From Streptomyces populi (GTDB taxonomy: Bacteria; Actinomycetota; Actinomycetes; Streptomycetales; Streptomycetaceae): 53,200 nucleotides of DNA. The stretch lies in assembly GCF_002911015.1 (NCBI RefSeq), contig NZ_KZ626895.1:1-53200 (forward strand), given 5' to 3'. This document shows, piece by piece, positions 46,097 through 53,200 of this stretch; the first letter of the stretch is position 1, and every line of letters starts with the position of its first letter. Below the pieces are notes generated by a model, which did no database searches, was not told the DNA's origin, and was given only the letters and a program-made list of their open reading frames with translations. The translations under genes and the position numbers were made by a program.

Positions 46097-47331
46097 ACGT
46101 CGAAGAACTCCTGCGCGACACGTTCCGGGAGCAGGCCGAGGACGACCAGCGCACACCGCCGGGATTCGCCGACCGTGTGCTCGCCGTCCGCCGGCGCCGA
46201 CGGACCCGGCGCATCGCGTCCGTGGCGGTCGCCGCGGCCGCGGTGCTCACCGCCACGATCGCGGTGCCGGGCGTGGGCTCCGGCGGGCACGACGTACGGC
46301 CCTCGGGCGGAGTGGACCACAAGCCGACCACCACGCACCCGGCGCCCTCGGCACACCCGGCACAGTCACCGGTGCACTCGCTGGTCGCGGCCGGGAGAAC
46401 GGCGATGGCCGCCTACTACACCAACAAGACCGACTGGCAGAGCGTCCACGACGGCGTCCACCGGGGCATCAGGGTGCGCACGTACTGGCTGCTCGACCCG
46501 AAGTCCGGCCACTACAAGAAGGACCCCCGATGGTCGTGGGTCGCCGTGGCCCCCGGACTGCGGACCGCCGCCGTACTGGAGCGGCACCTGCCCGCACGCC
46601 GCATCGGGCTGCTCGACCTCGCGAGCGGCAAGGTCGAGCGGTGGATCCAGGTCGACCACCCGGTGGGCGGACTGGAGTTCTCGCACGACGGCACGAGACT
46701 CGTGGCGACGACGTACAGCGAGAATCCCGACAAGCGGGTCAAGATGGACGACATCGACAGGGTTCCCGTGTCGGTGAAGTCCTCCCGCACCGGCTTCTAC
46801 GTCTTCGACGTGGCGTCGGCGAAGGGCTCCTGGGCCGATGTGGGGGTGGTCCGGGACGACCAGGGCAACGAGATCAACGCACGCCAGGACTTCGGGTTCT
46901 GCCGTGACGGCAGGACCGTCACGGGCCGGCAGTCGATCACGCCCGGCGACCGCTTCTACGACGTGTCCGGCCGGGAGGTGAGCGTGCCCGCCGCGGAGCG
47001 GCACCGCGACTGGCTCGTGGCCGCCGGTCCCTCGCCGGACGGCACCCGGTTCGCCGGGGAGTTCGCGGGCGAGAAGTGGCACACCTCCTCGTGGATCCTC
47101 GACCGGCGTACCGGCAAGCACGTGGCCGAGGTCCGTGGCCAGATGCTCCTCGCCTGGGCCGACGACAGGTCCCTGATCGCCTGGGACATCGCCGAGGGCG
47201 ACAAGAACGAGTTCCACAACCGGCTGGTGCTGGTCACCATCGGCAGCGACAAGGAGGTGCCGCTCAGCGGCTTCCTCAAGGGCACCGACGGCACGGTGGG
47301 GCGCTGGGAGCCCGTCTTCGCCGAGCGCTGA
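46093..47331 (+). CDS. Membrane-anchored protein paired with the sigma factor (beta-propeller-like)
   Basis: A 412-aa protein. The cytoplasmic N-terminus of about 45 residues (MNVEELLRDTFREQAEDDQRTPPGFADRVLAVRRRRR) is the type seen in partners of SigE-family factors. A single TM (IASVAVAAAAVLTATIAVPGVG) is followed by a Pro/Thr/His linker and an extracellular domain of about 300 residues with propeller-like blades (WSWVAVAPGLRTAAVLE, GGLEFSHDGTRLVATTY, WILDRRTGKHVAEVRGQMLLAWADDRSLIAWD). An anti-sigma or sensor role is inferred from the GTGA overlap. No zinc-binding anti-sigma motif is seen. Confidence 0.82.
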   Translation: MNVEELLRDTFREQAEDDQRTPPGFADRVLAVRRRRRTRRIASVAVAAAAVLTATIAVPGVGSGGHDVRPSGGVDHKPTTTHPAPSAHPAQSPVHSLVAAGRTAMAAYYTNKTDWQSVHDGVHRGIRVRTYWLLDPKSGHYKKDPRWSWVAVAPGLRTAAVLERHLPARRIGLLDLASGKVERWIQVDHPVGGLEFSHDGTRLVATTYSENPDKRVKMDDIDRVPVSVKSSRTGFYVFDVASAKGSWADVGVVRDDQGNEINARQDFGFCRDGRTVTGRQSITPGDRFYDVSGREVSVPAAERHRDWLVAAGPSPDGTRFAGEFAGEKWHTSSWILDRRTGKHVAEVRGQMLLAWADDRSLIAWDIAEGDKNEFHNRLVLVTIGSDKEVPLSGFLKGTDGTVGRWEPVFAER

Positions 47332-47350
47332 ACCCCCGCGCGGTGGTCCG

Positions 47351-47559
47351 CTAGGGCCTGTCTGACAATTCCCGTCTGCCGGGCGACGCCATGCACGCTC
47401 CCCCGAGCTCTTCGAGCAGGGGGCACCCCCACTCGCCGCACCGGCCCCAGACCCGAGTACGTCCAGTACGCGAGTCCGGGGCCGGCGCGCCGAGAGCACG
47501 CACCTGACGCCGCCCGGCCGCCCTTCGGGCGACGACGCGAATTGTCAGACAGGCCCTAG
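47351..47559. mobile_element. MITE, 209 bp, with 21-bp perfect terminal inverted repeats
   Basis: The left end (47351-47371, CTAGGGCCTGTCTGACAATT plus C) is the perfect reverse complement of 47539-47559. The interior has a hairpin (CCCCCGAGCTC near 47400 facing GAGCAGGGGG) and no open frame. CTAG at both ends may be a duplicated 4-bp target. It lies 19 bases after the sigma-partner gene, and its right end includes the stop codon of the convergent DapA-family gene. It probably also acts as a terminator for both. Confidence 0.88.
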
Positions 47560-48470
47560 GCCACGGCGAACTCGTCCGTGGCGTGCGCGAGTGCCGTCCG
47601 CAGCCCGTCGGCTACCTCCCGGCCGGCGGGCCGCAGCGGTGCGCGGACCGGGCCCGACGGCAGCCCGAGCGCGGCCAGCAGCGCCTTCGCGGTGACCGTG
47701 CCGGGCAGACCCGCCGCCATCATCGCCTCGATCAGCGGAACGGCCCGCCGCATCAGCCGGGCCGCCCCCGCCGTGTCGCCCGCGTCGAACGCGTCGAGCA
47801 CGGCCCGCATCGGTCCCGGCACGACGTTCGCCACCGTGCTGACGTACCCGGCGGCCCCCACCGCGTACAGGGCGAGCGCGTGCTCGTCGCAGCCCGCGTA
47901 GTACGCCAGATCCGTCCGCGCCATTACCTTCTGGGCGCCGAGGAAGTCGTAGGAGCAGTCCTTCACGGCCACGATCCGGGGGTGCGCGGAGAGCCGGATC
48001 ATCGTCTCCGGCTCGATGCGGGTGCCGGTGCGCCCGGGGATGTCGTAGAGCATGACCGGCAGTCCGGAGGCGTCCGCGACCTCGGTGAAGTGCGCCCCCA
48101 GCGCGTCCTGCGGCGGCTTCGAGTAGTACGGGGTGACGACGAGCACGCCGTCCGCGCCCGACTCCCCGGCCGCCAGGGCGAGATCGACCGTGTGCCGGGT
48201 GTCGGACGAACCGACGCCCGTGACCAGGTGGACCCGGTCGCCGACCGCCTCGCGGACCGCGCGGACCAGCGCGGACTTCTCGGCGTCCGAGGTGGTCGGC
48301 GACTCGCCGGTGGTGCCGTTCAGCACCAGGCCGTCGCAGCCCTCACGCACCAGGCGTCCGGCCAGGCGCCGGGCGCCGTCGAGGTCGAGTTCGCCGGCCT
48401 CGGTGAACGGTGTGATCATCGCGCAGAGCGCCCGGCCGAAGGGTGCCGGAGACCGGTCGGAGTTCGTCAT
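47556..48470 (-). CDS. Dihydrodipicolinate synthase (DapA) family aldolase
   Basis: A 304-aa class I aldolase of the DapA/NAL superfamily. VLNGTTGESPTTSDAEK, GVLVVTPYYSKPPQDAL with the proton-relay tyrosine, and the Schiff-base lysine in RIVAVKDCSYD are intact. Lysine synthesis is one option, as is a paralogue acting on another keto acid, since actinobacteria often have several. ATG 48468-48470 is chosen by family length. GTG 48506 has a better AGAAGA site. The TAG stop lies inside the right end of the MITE at 47559. Confidence 0.9.
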   Translation of the reverse strand: MTNSDRSPAPFGRALCAMITPFTEAGELDLDGARRLAGRLVREGCDGLVLNGTTGESPTTSDAEKSALVRAVREAVGDRVHLVTGVGSSDTRHTVDLALAAGESGADGVLVVTPYYSKPPQDALGAHFTEVADASGLPVMLYDIPGRTGTRIEPETMIRLSAHPRIVAVKDCSYDFLGAQKVMARTDLAYYAGCDEHALALYAVGAAGYVSTVANVVPGPMRAVLDAFDAGDTAGAARLMRRAVPLIEAMMAAGLPGTVTAKALLAALGLPSGPVRAPLRPAGREVADGLRTALAHATDEFAVA

Positions 48471-48643
48471 ACGAGCAGTTTCGGCGCTATGACCGTACAG
48501 CTCCACTTAAATCTTCTACGGGGTATCGATAAGCGTTGCTGAGATGTCCCGTCGGCCTCCGGTCCGAGGCCCTATGTCCCGTTCGGCCCTTCATGGGCCA
48601 CCATGGGACGGAAGGTCACCGACCGCAGGTCATGGGAGGCGTC

Positions 48644-48778
48644 ATGAGGCTCGGCAAGGCACTCGCCACCGGAGTCGCGGAGGAACGGGATCGCGCGCAC
48701 GAGGACACGCTCGAACTCCCCGAGACGATCGAGGAGCCGGAGACGTCCGCGCCCGAAGAGGTTCCGGCCGGCCGATGA
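48644..48778 (+). CDS. Very small acidic protein (44 aa)
   Basis: MRLGKALATGVAEERDRAHED, then a Glu/Pro-rich tail (TLELPETIEEPETSAPEEV). A good GGGAGG lies 5 bases before ATG 48644, and its stop overlaps the next gene's ATG (ATGA), so it is very probably translated. The short basic start and acidic tail suggest a binding peptide rather than an enzyme. The function is unknown and is presumably linked to the gene it is coupled to. Confidence 0.7.
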   Translation: MRLGKALATGVAEERDRAHEDTLELPETIEEPETSAPEEVPAGR

Positions 48779-49458
48779 GGCTGCGGCTTCCCGAGGAACG
48801 CCCGACGGAGCCGCCGACCGGATACAAGATCGCCCACCCGGTGCTGTCCCAGGACGGCACCCGGGCCGGGTTCACCGGTGTATCGCTGGGCGGCGCGCTG
48901 CCGTACGGAGTGCTGGACGAGGCGCGCTGCGTCTACGGGCGGCGGCACCGTGCCCCGCACCGCCGCTGCGACTGCGGCTTCCACTGCGTGCACGAGCGGG
49001 CCGTCGCCGAGGCGATGCTGTGCACCGCCGAACACCGGGCCGCCGTTCTCCTCGAAGTCTCCGTCCTCGGCGCCTACATCCGCTTCGAGCGGGGTTTCCG
49101 CCACGCCCGCCAGCGGGTGCGCGGCGCCACCGTCGGCCCCTGCGGTTGCGGCGCCGTGGCCGCGGCGCTGGCCGACGCGGGCTGGGGGCGTCCGGGCTGG
49201 CGCGCCCTGACGGCCGCCTGCGCGGAATGCGTACGCGGTCGTACCTCGCTCTCGCTCGCCTCCTTCGCGCGGCTGGCCGGTGAGGGCCTGCGGGTCCGGG
49301 CCTCCGGCGGTTCCGCGGTCGCCGCGAGCGGTCCCGTGATCGCCGCGGACGGTCCCGGGGTGCCCGAACTGGTCGCGGAGGCGGCCCTGCTCCAAGCCCG
49401 ACTCGACTGGTTCCAGAGCCAGTTGGCCCGGTTGCGGGACCGGGGCGCGCAGGGATAG
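48775..49458 (+). CDS. Cys-rich conserved protein of unknown function
   Basis: A 227-aa soluble protein, translationally coupled to the 44-aa gene. It has several Cys pairs: HRRCDCGFHCVHE near residue 65, GPCGCGAVA near 124, and AACAECVRG near 152, a layout that could hold zinc or an Fe-S cluster. The C-terminus is helical (VAEAALLQARLDWFQSQLARLRDRG), probably a short coiled coil. The family is known to me only as a Streptomyces conserved hypothetical. Confidence 0.82.
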   Translation: MRLRLPEERPTEPPTGYKIAHPVLSQDGTRAGFTGVSLGGALPYGVLDEARCVYGRRHRAPHRRCDCGFHCVHERAVAEAMLCTAEHRAAVLLEVSVLGAYIRFERGFRHARQRVRGATVGPCGCGAVAAALADAGWGRPGWRALTAACAECVRGRTSLSLASFARLAGEGLRVRASGGSAVAASGPVIAADGPGVPELVAEAALLQARLDWFQSQLARLRDRGAQG

Positions 49459-49861
49459 CGCGGTCCCGCCCGGGTACACGAGCCTCCGTGAGCGAGGAGG
49501 GCGGTGACGGCCGCGGTCCGGACGGTGGGCCGCGGGCCGCGGGCGCCGGACCGGAGGTGTCCGTGCCGGGCGGGCGCGGACCTGTCGTCCGGTGTGCCGC
49601 GCCGCGGCCCGGCGCGCCTCGGCCGCCATGGTCCGGACGGGGGCCGCACCCCGCCCCGGCGCTCACCGGCAGCCTGCTCCTACGGCGGCGCGGCGGTCGT
49701 CGACGGCACGGCCCGGGCCCGTCGGAGGAGTCGGAGGGGAACGATGCGGCGGTGGACCGGACACCGGTCCGCCGCCGCATCGTGGGCGCCCCGCGCCCCG
49801 CGCGCCCTGCCCGCCCCGCGGCCTCGGTCCGGACTCCCTCGCCCGGACCCCGGCCCGCGCG
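49459..49861. terminator. 403-bp intergenic region with a large bidirectional hairpin at 49741-49783
   Basis: No gene is supported, although several GC-rich open frames cross it. At 49741-49760 and 49764-49783, 20-base arms pair with a single G-U-type mismatch around ACA, between convergent genes. This is a strong candidate terminator for both. The rest is GC-rich sequence without visible structure. Confidence 0.75.
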
Positions 49862-50992
49862 TCACACCCGCTCGACGGTGTCCCGGCGGGCCCTCCCGCC
49901 CGCCGGAACGATCCCCGTCTCCGCCTTCTCCCGCGCCGCGCGCAACGCCCGCAGGCGCGGGGGCCACTTGCGGGTGTCGCGCGGTTCGACGTAGGGCTCC
50001 TCGCCCGGGGGCCGGCCGTGGGCGATGGCGCGCCGGCGGGCCAGCTCCGCGTCGAACTCGAGGCCCAGGAGGATGGCCAGGTTGGTGAGCCAGAGCCATA
50101 CGAGGAAGACGACGGCACCCGCGAGCGTGCCGTACGTCTTGTTGTACGAGCCGTAGCCGGCGACGTAGACGGCGAATCCCGCGGACGCGGTCAGCCAGAT
50201 CAGGGTGGCGACGACGCTGCCCGGACTGAACCAGCGGAAGCCCCGGCCGGAGACGTTGGGGGCCGCCCAGTACAGCAGCGCGATCATCAGCTCGACGAAC
50301 ATCAGCAGGACGGGCCACTTGACGATCGACCACGCCGTGATCGCGGCGTCGGCCACCCCGATCGCGGTGCCCGCGCGTTCGGCCAGCGGCCCGGTGAACA
50401 CCACGATGATCGCGCTGCCGGTGAGCAGCAGCATCAGCGTGACGGTGAGCGTCAGCCTCAGCGGCGTGACCTTCCAGACCGGACGGCCCTCCGGCAGGTC
50501 GAACACCGCGTTGGACGCGCGGATGAACGCGCCGACGTACCCGGACGCCGACCACAGCGCCGCGAGCAGCCCGGCGATCGCCAGCACCCCGCCCGTGCCG
50601 CCGCTCTGCCCCAGCTGCGTCACCGCGTCACGCAGGATGTCGCGTGCCGGACCCGGAGCAAGGTCCCCCACGTTGTCGAGGAGCCTGTTCGTCACGCGCT
50701 GCCCCATGACGCCGAGCAGGGAGACCACCACCAGCAGCGCGGGGAACAGCGACAGCACGCCGTAGTAGGTCAACGCCGCCGCCCGGTCGGGGAGTTCGTC
50801 GTCGCGGAACTCCTTGGCCGTGCGCCAGGCCACGGCCGCCCACGCTCGCGCGGGCAGTCCGACGGGGCCGTCCTTCCCGGCGGCCCCCGCCGTCACCGTG
50901 TCCGCGCCCGCCCCGGTGCCGTCGTGGCCGCCCGTGCCCGCGTCCCTGTCCGGAAGAGCTCGCTGCTTCGATTCCGGTCGCTTCTCGTCCAT
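49862..50992 (-). CDS. YihY/BrkB-family membrane protein
   Basis: A 376-aa integral membrane protein of the YihY/virulence factor BrkB family. The signature ELPDRAAALTYYGVLSLFPALLVVVSLLG starts the membrane part at about residue 60, and six TMs follow, with LWSASGYVGAFIRASNAVF and SYNKTYGTLAGAVVFLVWLWLTNLAILLG. The first 45 and last 70 residues are charged and cytoplasmic. ATG 50990-50992 starts MDEKRPESKQR. The family's function is uncertain despite its old link to ribonuclease BN. Confidence 0.93.
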   Translation of the reverse strand: MDEKRPESKQRALPDRDAGTGGHDGTGAGADTVTAGAAGKDGPVGLPARAWAAVAWRTAKEFRDDELPDRAAALTYYGVLSLFPALLVVVSLLGVMGQRVTNRLLDNVGDLAPGPARDILRDAVTQLGQSGGTGGVLAIAGLLAALWSASGYVGAFIRASNAVFDLPEGRPVWKVTPLRLTLTVTLMLLLTGSAIIVVFTGPLAERAGTAIGVADAAITAWSIVKWPVLLMFVELMIALLYWAAPNVSGRGFRWFSPGSVVATLIWLTASAGFAVYVAGYGSYNKTYGTLAGAVVFLVWLWLTNLAILLGLEFDAELARRRAIAHGRPPGEEPYVEPRDTRKWPPRLRALRAAREKAETGIVPAGGRARRDTVERV

Positions 50993-51133
50993 GACCGCCG
51001 TGTTGCCCGGATCGCGCCGCTGAAGCCCGCCGGGAGCCCCGGGACCGCTCCGGGACGCCCGCCCCGGCGGGGCGCCGGCCGTCCGGGACGTCCGGCCCGC
51101 ACGACTCACCGACGATTCGAACCGTCTGGACAA

Positions 51134-51144
51134 GAAAAGTTTTC
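51134..51144. promoter_or_regulatory. Palindrome GAAAAGTTTTC upstream of the ArsR-type gene
   Basis: A perfect 5-bp-arm palindrome, unusually A/T-rich for this genome, 17 bases before the ATG at 51162. It is a candidate autoregulatory site. Confidence 0.45.
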
Positions 51145-51161
51145 GGTGAGAGGCTGGAGCC

Positions 51162-51815
51162 ATGCTGGACGTGACCGTGATCGAGGACGCCGAAGCCGCC
51201 GCCGTGTCGCTGGACCCCGTGAGGGCCCGGCTGCTCGCCGAACTGGCCGCCGGACCCGCGTCGGCCGCCATGCTGGCCGGCCGGGTCGGCCTGCCCCGGC
51301 AGAAGGTGAACTACCACCTCAAGACGCTGGAGCGGCACGGCCTGGTCGAGCTGGCGGGCGAGCGCCGCAAGGGCAACGTCACCGAGCGGCTGATGCGCGC
51401 GACCGCGGCGTCCTACGTCATCTCGCCGCAGGCGCTGGCCGCCGTGCAGCCCGATCCGGACCGCTTCCGGGACCAGTTGTCCGCCCGCTGGCTCCTCGCG
51501 CTCGGCGCCCGGCTCGTCCGGGACGTCGGCTCCCTCCTCACCGGAGCCGCGAAGGCCCGCAAGCGGCTGGCGACGTACGCGCTCGACGGCGAGGTGACCT
51601 TCGCGTCGGCGGCCGACCGGGCCGCGTTCGTCGAGGAGCTGACGGCCGGGGTGAGCGCGCTCATCCGCAAGTACCACGACGGGGAGGCGGAGGGCGGGCG
51701 CCCGCACCGGATCGTCGTCGCCGTCCATCCCGAGGTCAGACCCGAAGCCGGGACCGGACCCGAAGCCGGGACCGGACCCGTGGAGGCCCCCGCGGGCCCC
51801 GAAGCCACCCACTGA
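51162..51815 (+). CDS. ArsR-type helix-turn-helix regulator
   Basis: A 217-aa regulator. The winged HTH lies at about 15-75 (RARLLAELAAGPASAAMLAGRVGLPRQKVNYHLKTLERHGLVELAGERRKGN). It has a longer C-terminal half than classic ArsR and no metal-binding cysteines. The tail holds an 18-bp tandem repeat coding for PEAGTG twice (51740-51777). It is followed after 19 bases by an SRPBCC gene. Such ArsR-SRPBCC pairs are common, with the regulator controlling the pair. Confidence 0.9.
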   Translation: MLDVTVIEDAEAAAVSLDPVRARLLAELAAGPASAAMLAGRVGLPRQKVNYHLKTLERHGLVELAGERRKGNVTERLMRATAASYVISPQALAAVQPDPDRFRDQLSARWLLALGARLVRDVGSLLTGAAKARKRLATYALDGEVTFASAADRAAFVEELTAGVSALIRKYHDGEAEGGRPHRIVVAVHPEVRPEAGTGPEAGTGPVEAPAGPEATH

Positions 51816-51834
51816 TCATCCAGGAGTCGTCATC

Positions 51835-52566
51835 ATGTCCAAGGAGTTCGAGGTCGCCCGCGAGTACGAGGTCGCCGTCCCGCCCGGCCAGGTGTGGGAC
51901 GCGATCACCAGCGGCAGCGGCGGCTGGCTGTGGCCCATGGAGTACGAGCCCCGCGAGGGCGGGGCCGGCCCCTTCGGCAGCGTCATCACCACCTGGGACC
52001 CGCCGCACCGGCTGACCGTGCGCACCGAGGACGTCGGGTTCCCGACGCAGAGCCTCAACCAGATCGACCACACCATCGAGCCGCGTGACGGCGGCCGTGG
52101 TTCCTGGGTCCGGTACGTGCACAGCGGCATCTTCACCGACGACTGGGACAACCAGTACGACGGAGCCGACAAGCACACCGACTTCTACCTGCACACCCTG
52201 CGCGAGTACGTGACCCACTTCGCGGGCCGCCCGGTGGCCTTCGCCACCTTCGACGGGCCCGGCGGGTCCGCGTCCTCCGACGCCTTCGCGGCCGTCGGAC
52301 CGGCCCTCGGCCTCGCGGACGACACCGCCGAGGGGGCGCGGGTGCGGGCCAAGGGGCCCGGCGGCGAGGAGTTCGACGCGGTGCTCGACTACCGCGACCC
52401 GTACTTCGTCGGGCTGCGCACCGACGACGCGCTCATCCGCTTCTTCGGGCGCGGCCGCTGGGGCGCGCCGGTCGGCATGAGCGTCCACGACTTCGCGCCC
52501 GGCGCCGACGCCAAGGGCAACGAGACCGCCTGGAAGGGCTGGCTCGACGAGGTCTTCGCGGGCTGA
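51835..52566 (+). CDS. SRPBCC (AHSA1/START-like) domain protein
   Basis: A 243-aa cytoplasmic protein with an SRPBCC ligand-binding fold: FEVAREYEVAVPPGQVWDAITSGSGGWLWPMEYEPREGG, then FGSVITTWDPPHRLTVRTE and a C-terminal helix region. The second half repeats a shorter, related beta-rich pattern (AVLDYRDPYFVGLRTDDALIRFFGRGRW). AGGAG precedes ATG 51835. The ligand is unknown. It is linked to the upstream ArsR-type gene. Confidence 0.92.
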   Translation: MSKEFEVAREYEVAVPPGQVWDAITSGSGGWLWPMEYEPREGGAGPFGSVITTWDPPHRLTVRTEDVGFPTQSLNQIDHTIEPRDGGRGSWVRYVHSGIFTDDWDNQYDGADKHTDFYLHTLREYVTHFAGRPVAFATFDGPGGSASSDAFAAVGPALGLADDTAEGARVRAKGPGGEEFDAVLDYRDPYFVGLRTDDALIRFFGRGRWGAPVGMSVHDFAPGADAKGNETAWKGWLDEVFAG

Positions 52567-52651
52567 CCCGCGCACGGGGCCGGGGAAGCGTGCCCCGCGA
52601 GCCGGAGCGCCACGCCCCGCGAGCCGGGGAGCGGGCGCTCCGGGCGGACGA

Positions 52652-52686
52652 AGAGCCCGGCCCCCCGGACGACGGGGCCGGGCTCT
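52652..52686. terminator. Bidirectional terminator
   Basis: Perfect 13-bp arms AGAGCCCGGCCCC and GGGGCCGGGCTCT with a 9-base loop, between the convergent SRPBCC and endonuclease genes. Confidence 0.88.
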
Positions 52687-52701
52687 CGCGCACCGCGGCG
52701 G

Positions 52702-53200
52702 CTAAGGACGGAACCGCAGCACTTGCGGGTCGTGGTCGCTGATCTGGTCGGAGAACTCCGAGTTGATGTGCACGCTGTCGTACTCCAGGTCACAGCCCTT
52801 GCGGATCGAGGGGCTGACCAGGATCTGGTCGAGGACCTGGGCGTTGCCCTGGTAGTCGTACGTGTAACGCTGGCTCTTCGGCAGCGACTTGATCGCCGAC
52901 CAGAGCTCGCCGTCACCCTCGAGGATCTTGGCGGTCTCGGAGAACTCGAAGTCGTTCATGTCGCCGAGCGCGATGACGTCGGCGTTCTTCTGCGTCTTCA
53001 GGATCTCGTTCGCGAACGCGTTCACCACGGTCGCCTGGGCGTGCCGCTGGACCTCGGAGCTGCGCGTCGGCGGCTGGTACTGCGAGGTCAGCCCCTGGTC
53101 ACCGCCCTTGGAGTTGAGGTGGTTGGCGATCACGAAGACCGTCCGGCCGCGGAAGACGAACTCGCCCGCGAGCGGCTTGCGGCTGCTCTTCCAGGCCTCG
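52702..53200 (-). CDS. Endonuclease/exonuclease/phosphatase family protein, C-terminal part (runs off the right edge)
   Basis: The last 166 codons of an EEP-fold hydrolase. The visible motifs are IANHLNSKGGDQGLTSQYQPP, the catalytic GDMNDFEFS and the final SDHDPQVLRF with its Asp-His pair. NHLNSKGG is the form seen in large secreted ExeM/NucH-type nucleases, so the full gene is probably a long extracellular DNase or phosphatase, but the start is outside the window. The stop is TAG at 52702-52704. Confidence 0.9.
   Translation of the reverse strand, partial: EAWKSSRKPLAGEFVFRGRTVFVIANHLNSKGGDQGLTSQYQPPTRSSEVQRHAQATVVNAFANEILKTQKNADVIALGDMNDFEFSETAKILEGDGELWSAIKSLPKSQRYTYDYQGNAQVLDQILVSPSIRKGCDLEYDSVHINSEFSDQISDHDPQVLRFRP

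Noticed and set aside
47556..48470. Naming the DapA-family gene dapA as the lysine-pathway enzyme
   Set aside because: The catalytic residues fit the superfamily, but paralogues with other substrates are common in actinobacteria and nothing nearby settles it, so no symbol was given.
49459..49861. Possible gene in the gap after the Cys-rich protein
   Set aside because: Open frames on both strands have shuffled Pro/Arg/Gly composition and pass through a strong hairpin.

Overview
The window is high-GC actinobacterial chromosome and almost certainly comes from a Streptomyces or a close relative. The signs are strong third-position GC bias in nearly every gene, many GTG and TTG starts, ATGA or GTGA start/stop overlaps, leaderless genes, and a gene order (pgi, pgl-opcA-zwf-tal-tkt, ctaB, ctaA, ABC exporter, sufR-B-D-Rieske-C-S-U-T, dapD) that I know from Streptomyces. 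Much of it is also shared with mycobacteria. No rRNA, tRNA or CRISPR array was seen.

Layout. 1-541 is the 3' end of pgi, followed by a strong terminator and a decayed membrane gene. 1041-4705 (minus) is a PadR repressor with a LolCDE/MacB-type ABC system. 4854-11687 (plus) is an oligosaccharide uptake and hydrolysis block: two solute-binding proteins, a GH13 alpha-glucosidase and MalF/MalG-type permeases with no ATPase, with three copies of a candidate operator. It lies between pgi and pgl, which I recall as closer together in S. coelicolor. 11831-18436 (minus) is the pentose-phosphate operon tkt-tal-zwf-opcA-pgl. 18796-25392 holds heme O and heme A synthases, a leaderless small gene, an amidohydrolase, an ABC exporter and an AAC(3)-family acetyltransferase. 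25554-32273 (plus) is a complete SUF iron-sulfur operon headed by its repressor, with a SufR-type operator overlapping the start codon. 32362-37512 holds an AbfB-domain membrane protein, a VOC protein, a membrane protein, an SMR efflux gene with a TetR regulator behind a perfect palindrome, and dapD.

37499-42768 is the main accessory region. It is a low-GC island bounded by 14-bp identical direct repeats, one of which is the 3' end of dapD including its stop codon. A short fragment resembling the C-terminus of a tyrosine integrase lies beside the right repeat. The cargo is a 982-aa NACHT NTPase (bacterial NLR-like, a candidate anti-phage protein), a DUF7660-type small protein and a small acidic protein. 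Unusual inverted repeats lie upstream of the NACHT gene.

42918-53200 returns to chromosomal style: a MerR regulator and quinone oxidoreductase, a protein made of 28 consecutive Ser-x-x triplets, an HAD_SAK-like phosphatase, a SigE-family sigma factor with a membrane-anchored partner, a 209-bp MITE inserted exactly at the stop codon of a DapA-family gene, a 44-aa gene overlapping a Cys-rich unknown, a YihY/BrkB membrane protein, an ArsR-SRPBCC pair, and the 3' end of a secreted-type endonuclease/exonuclease/phosphatase.

The core genes form a redox and metal-cofactor neighbourhood: NADPH supply (zwf, opcA, pgl), heme O/A for cytochrome oxidase, and Fe-S cluster assembly. The sugar block, the NACHT island and the MITE look like later additions.
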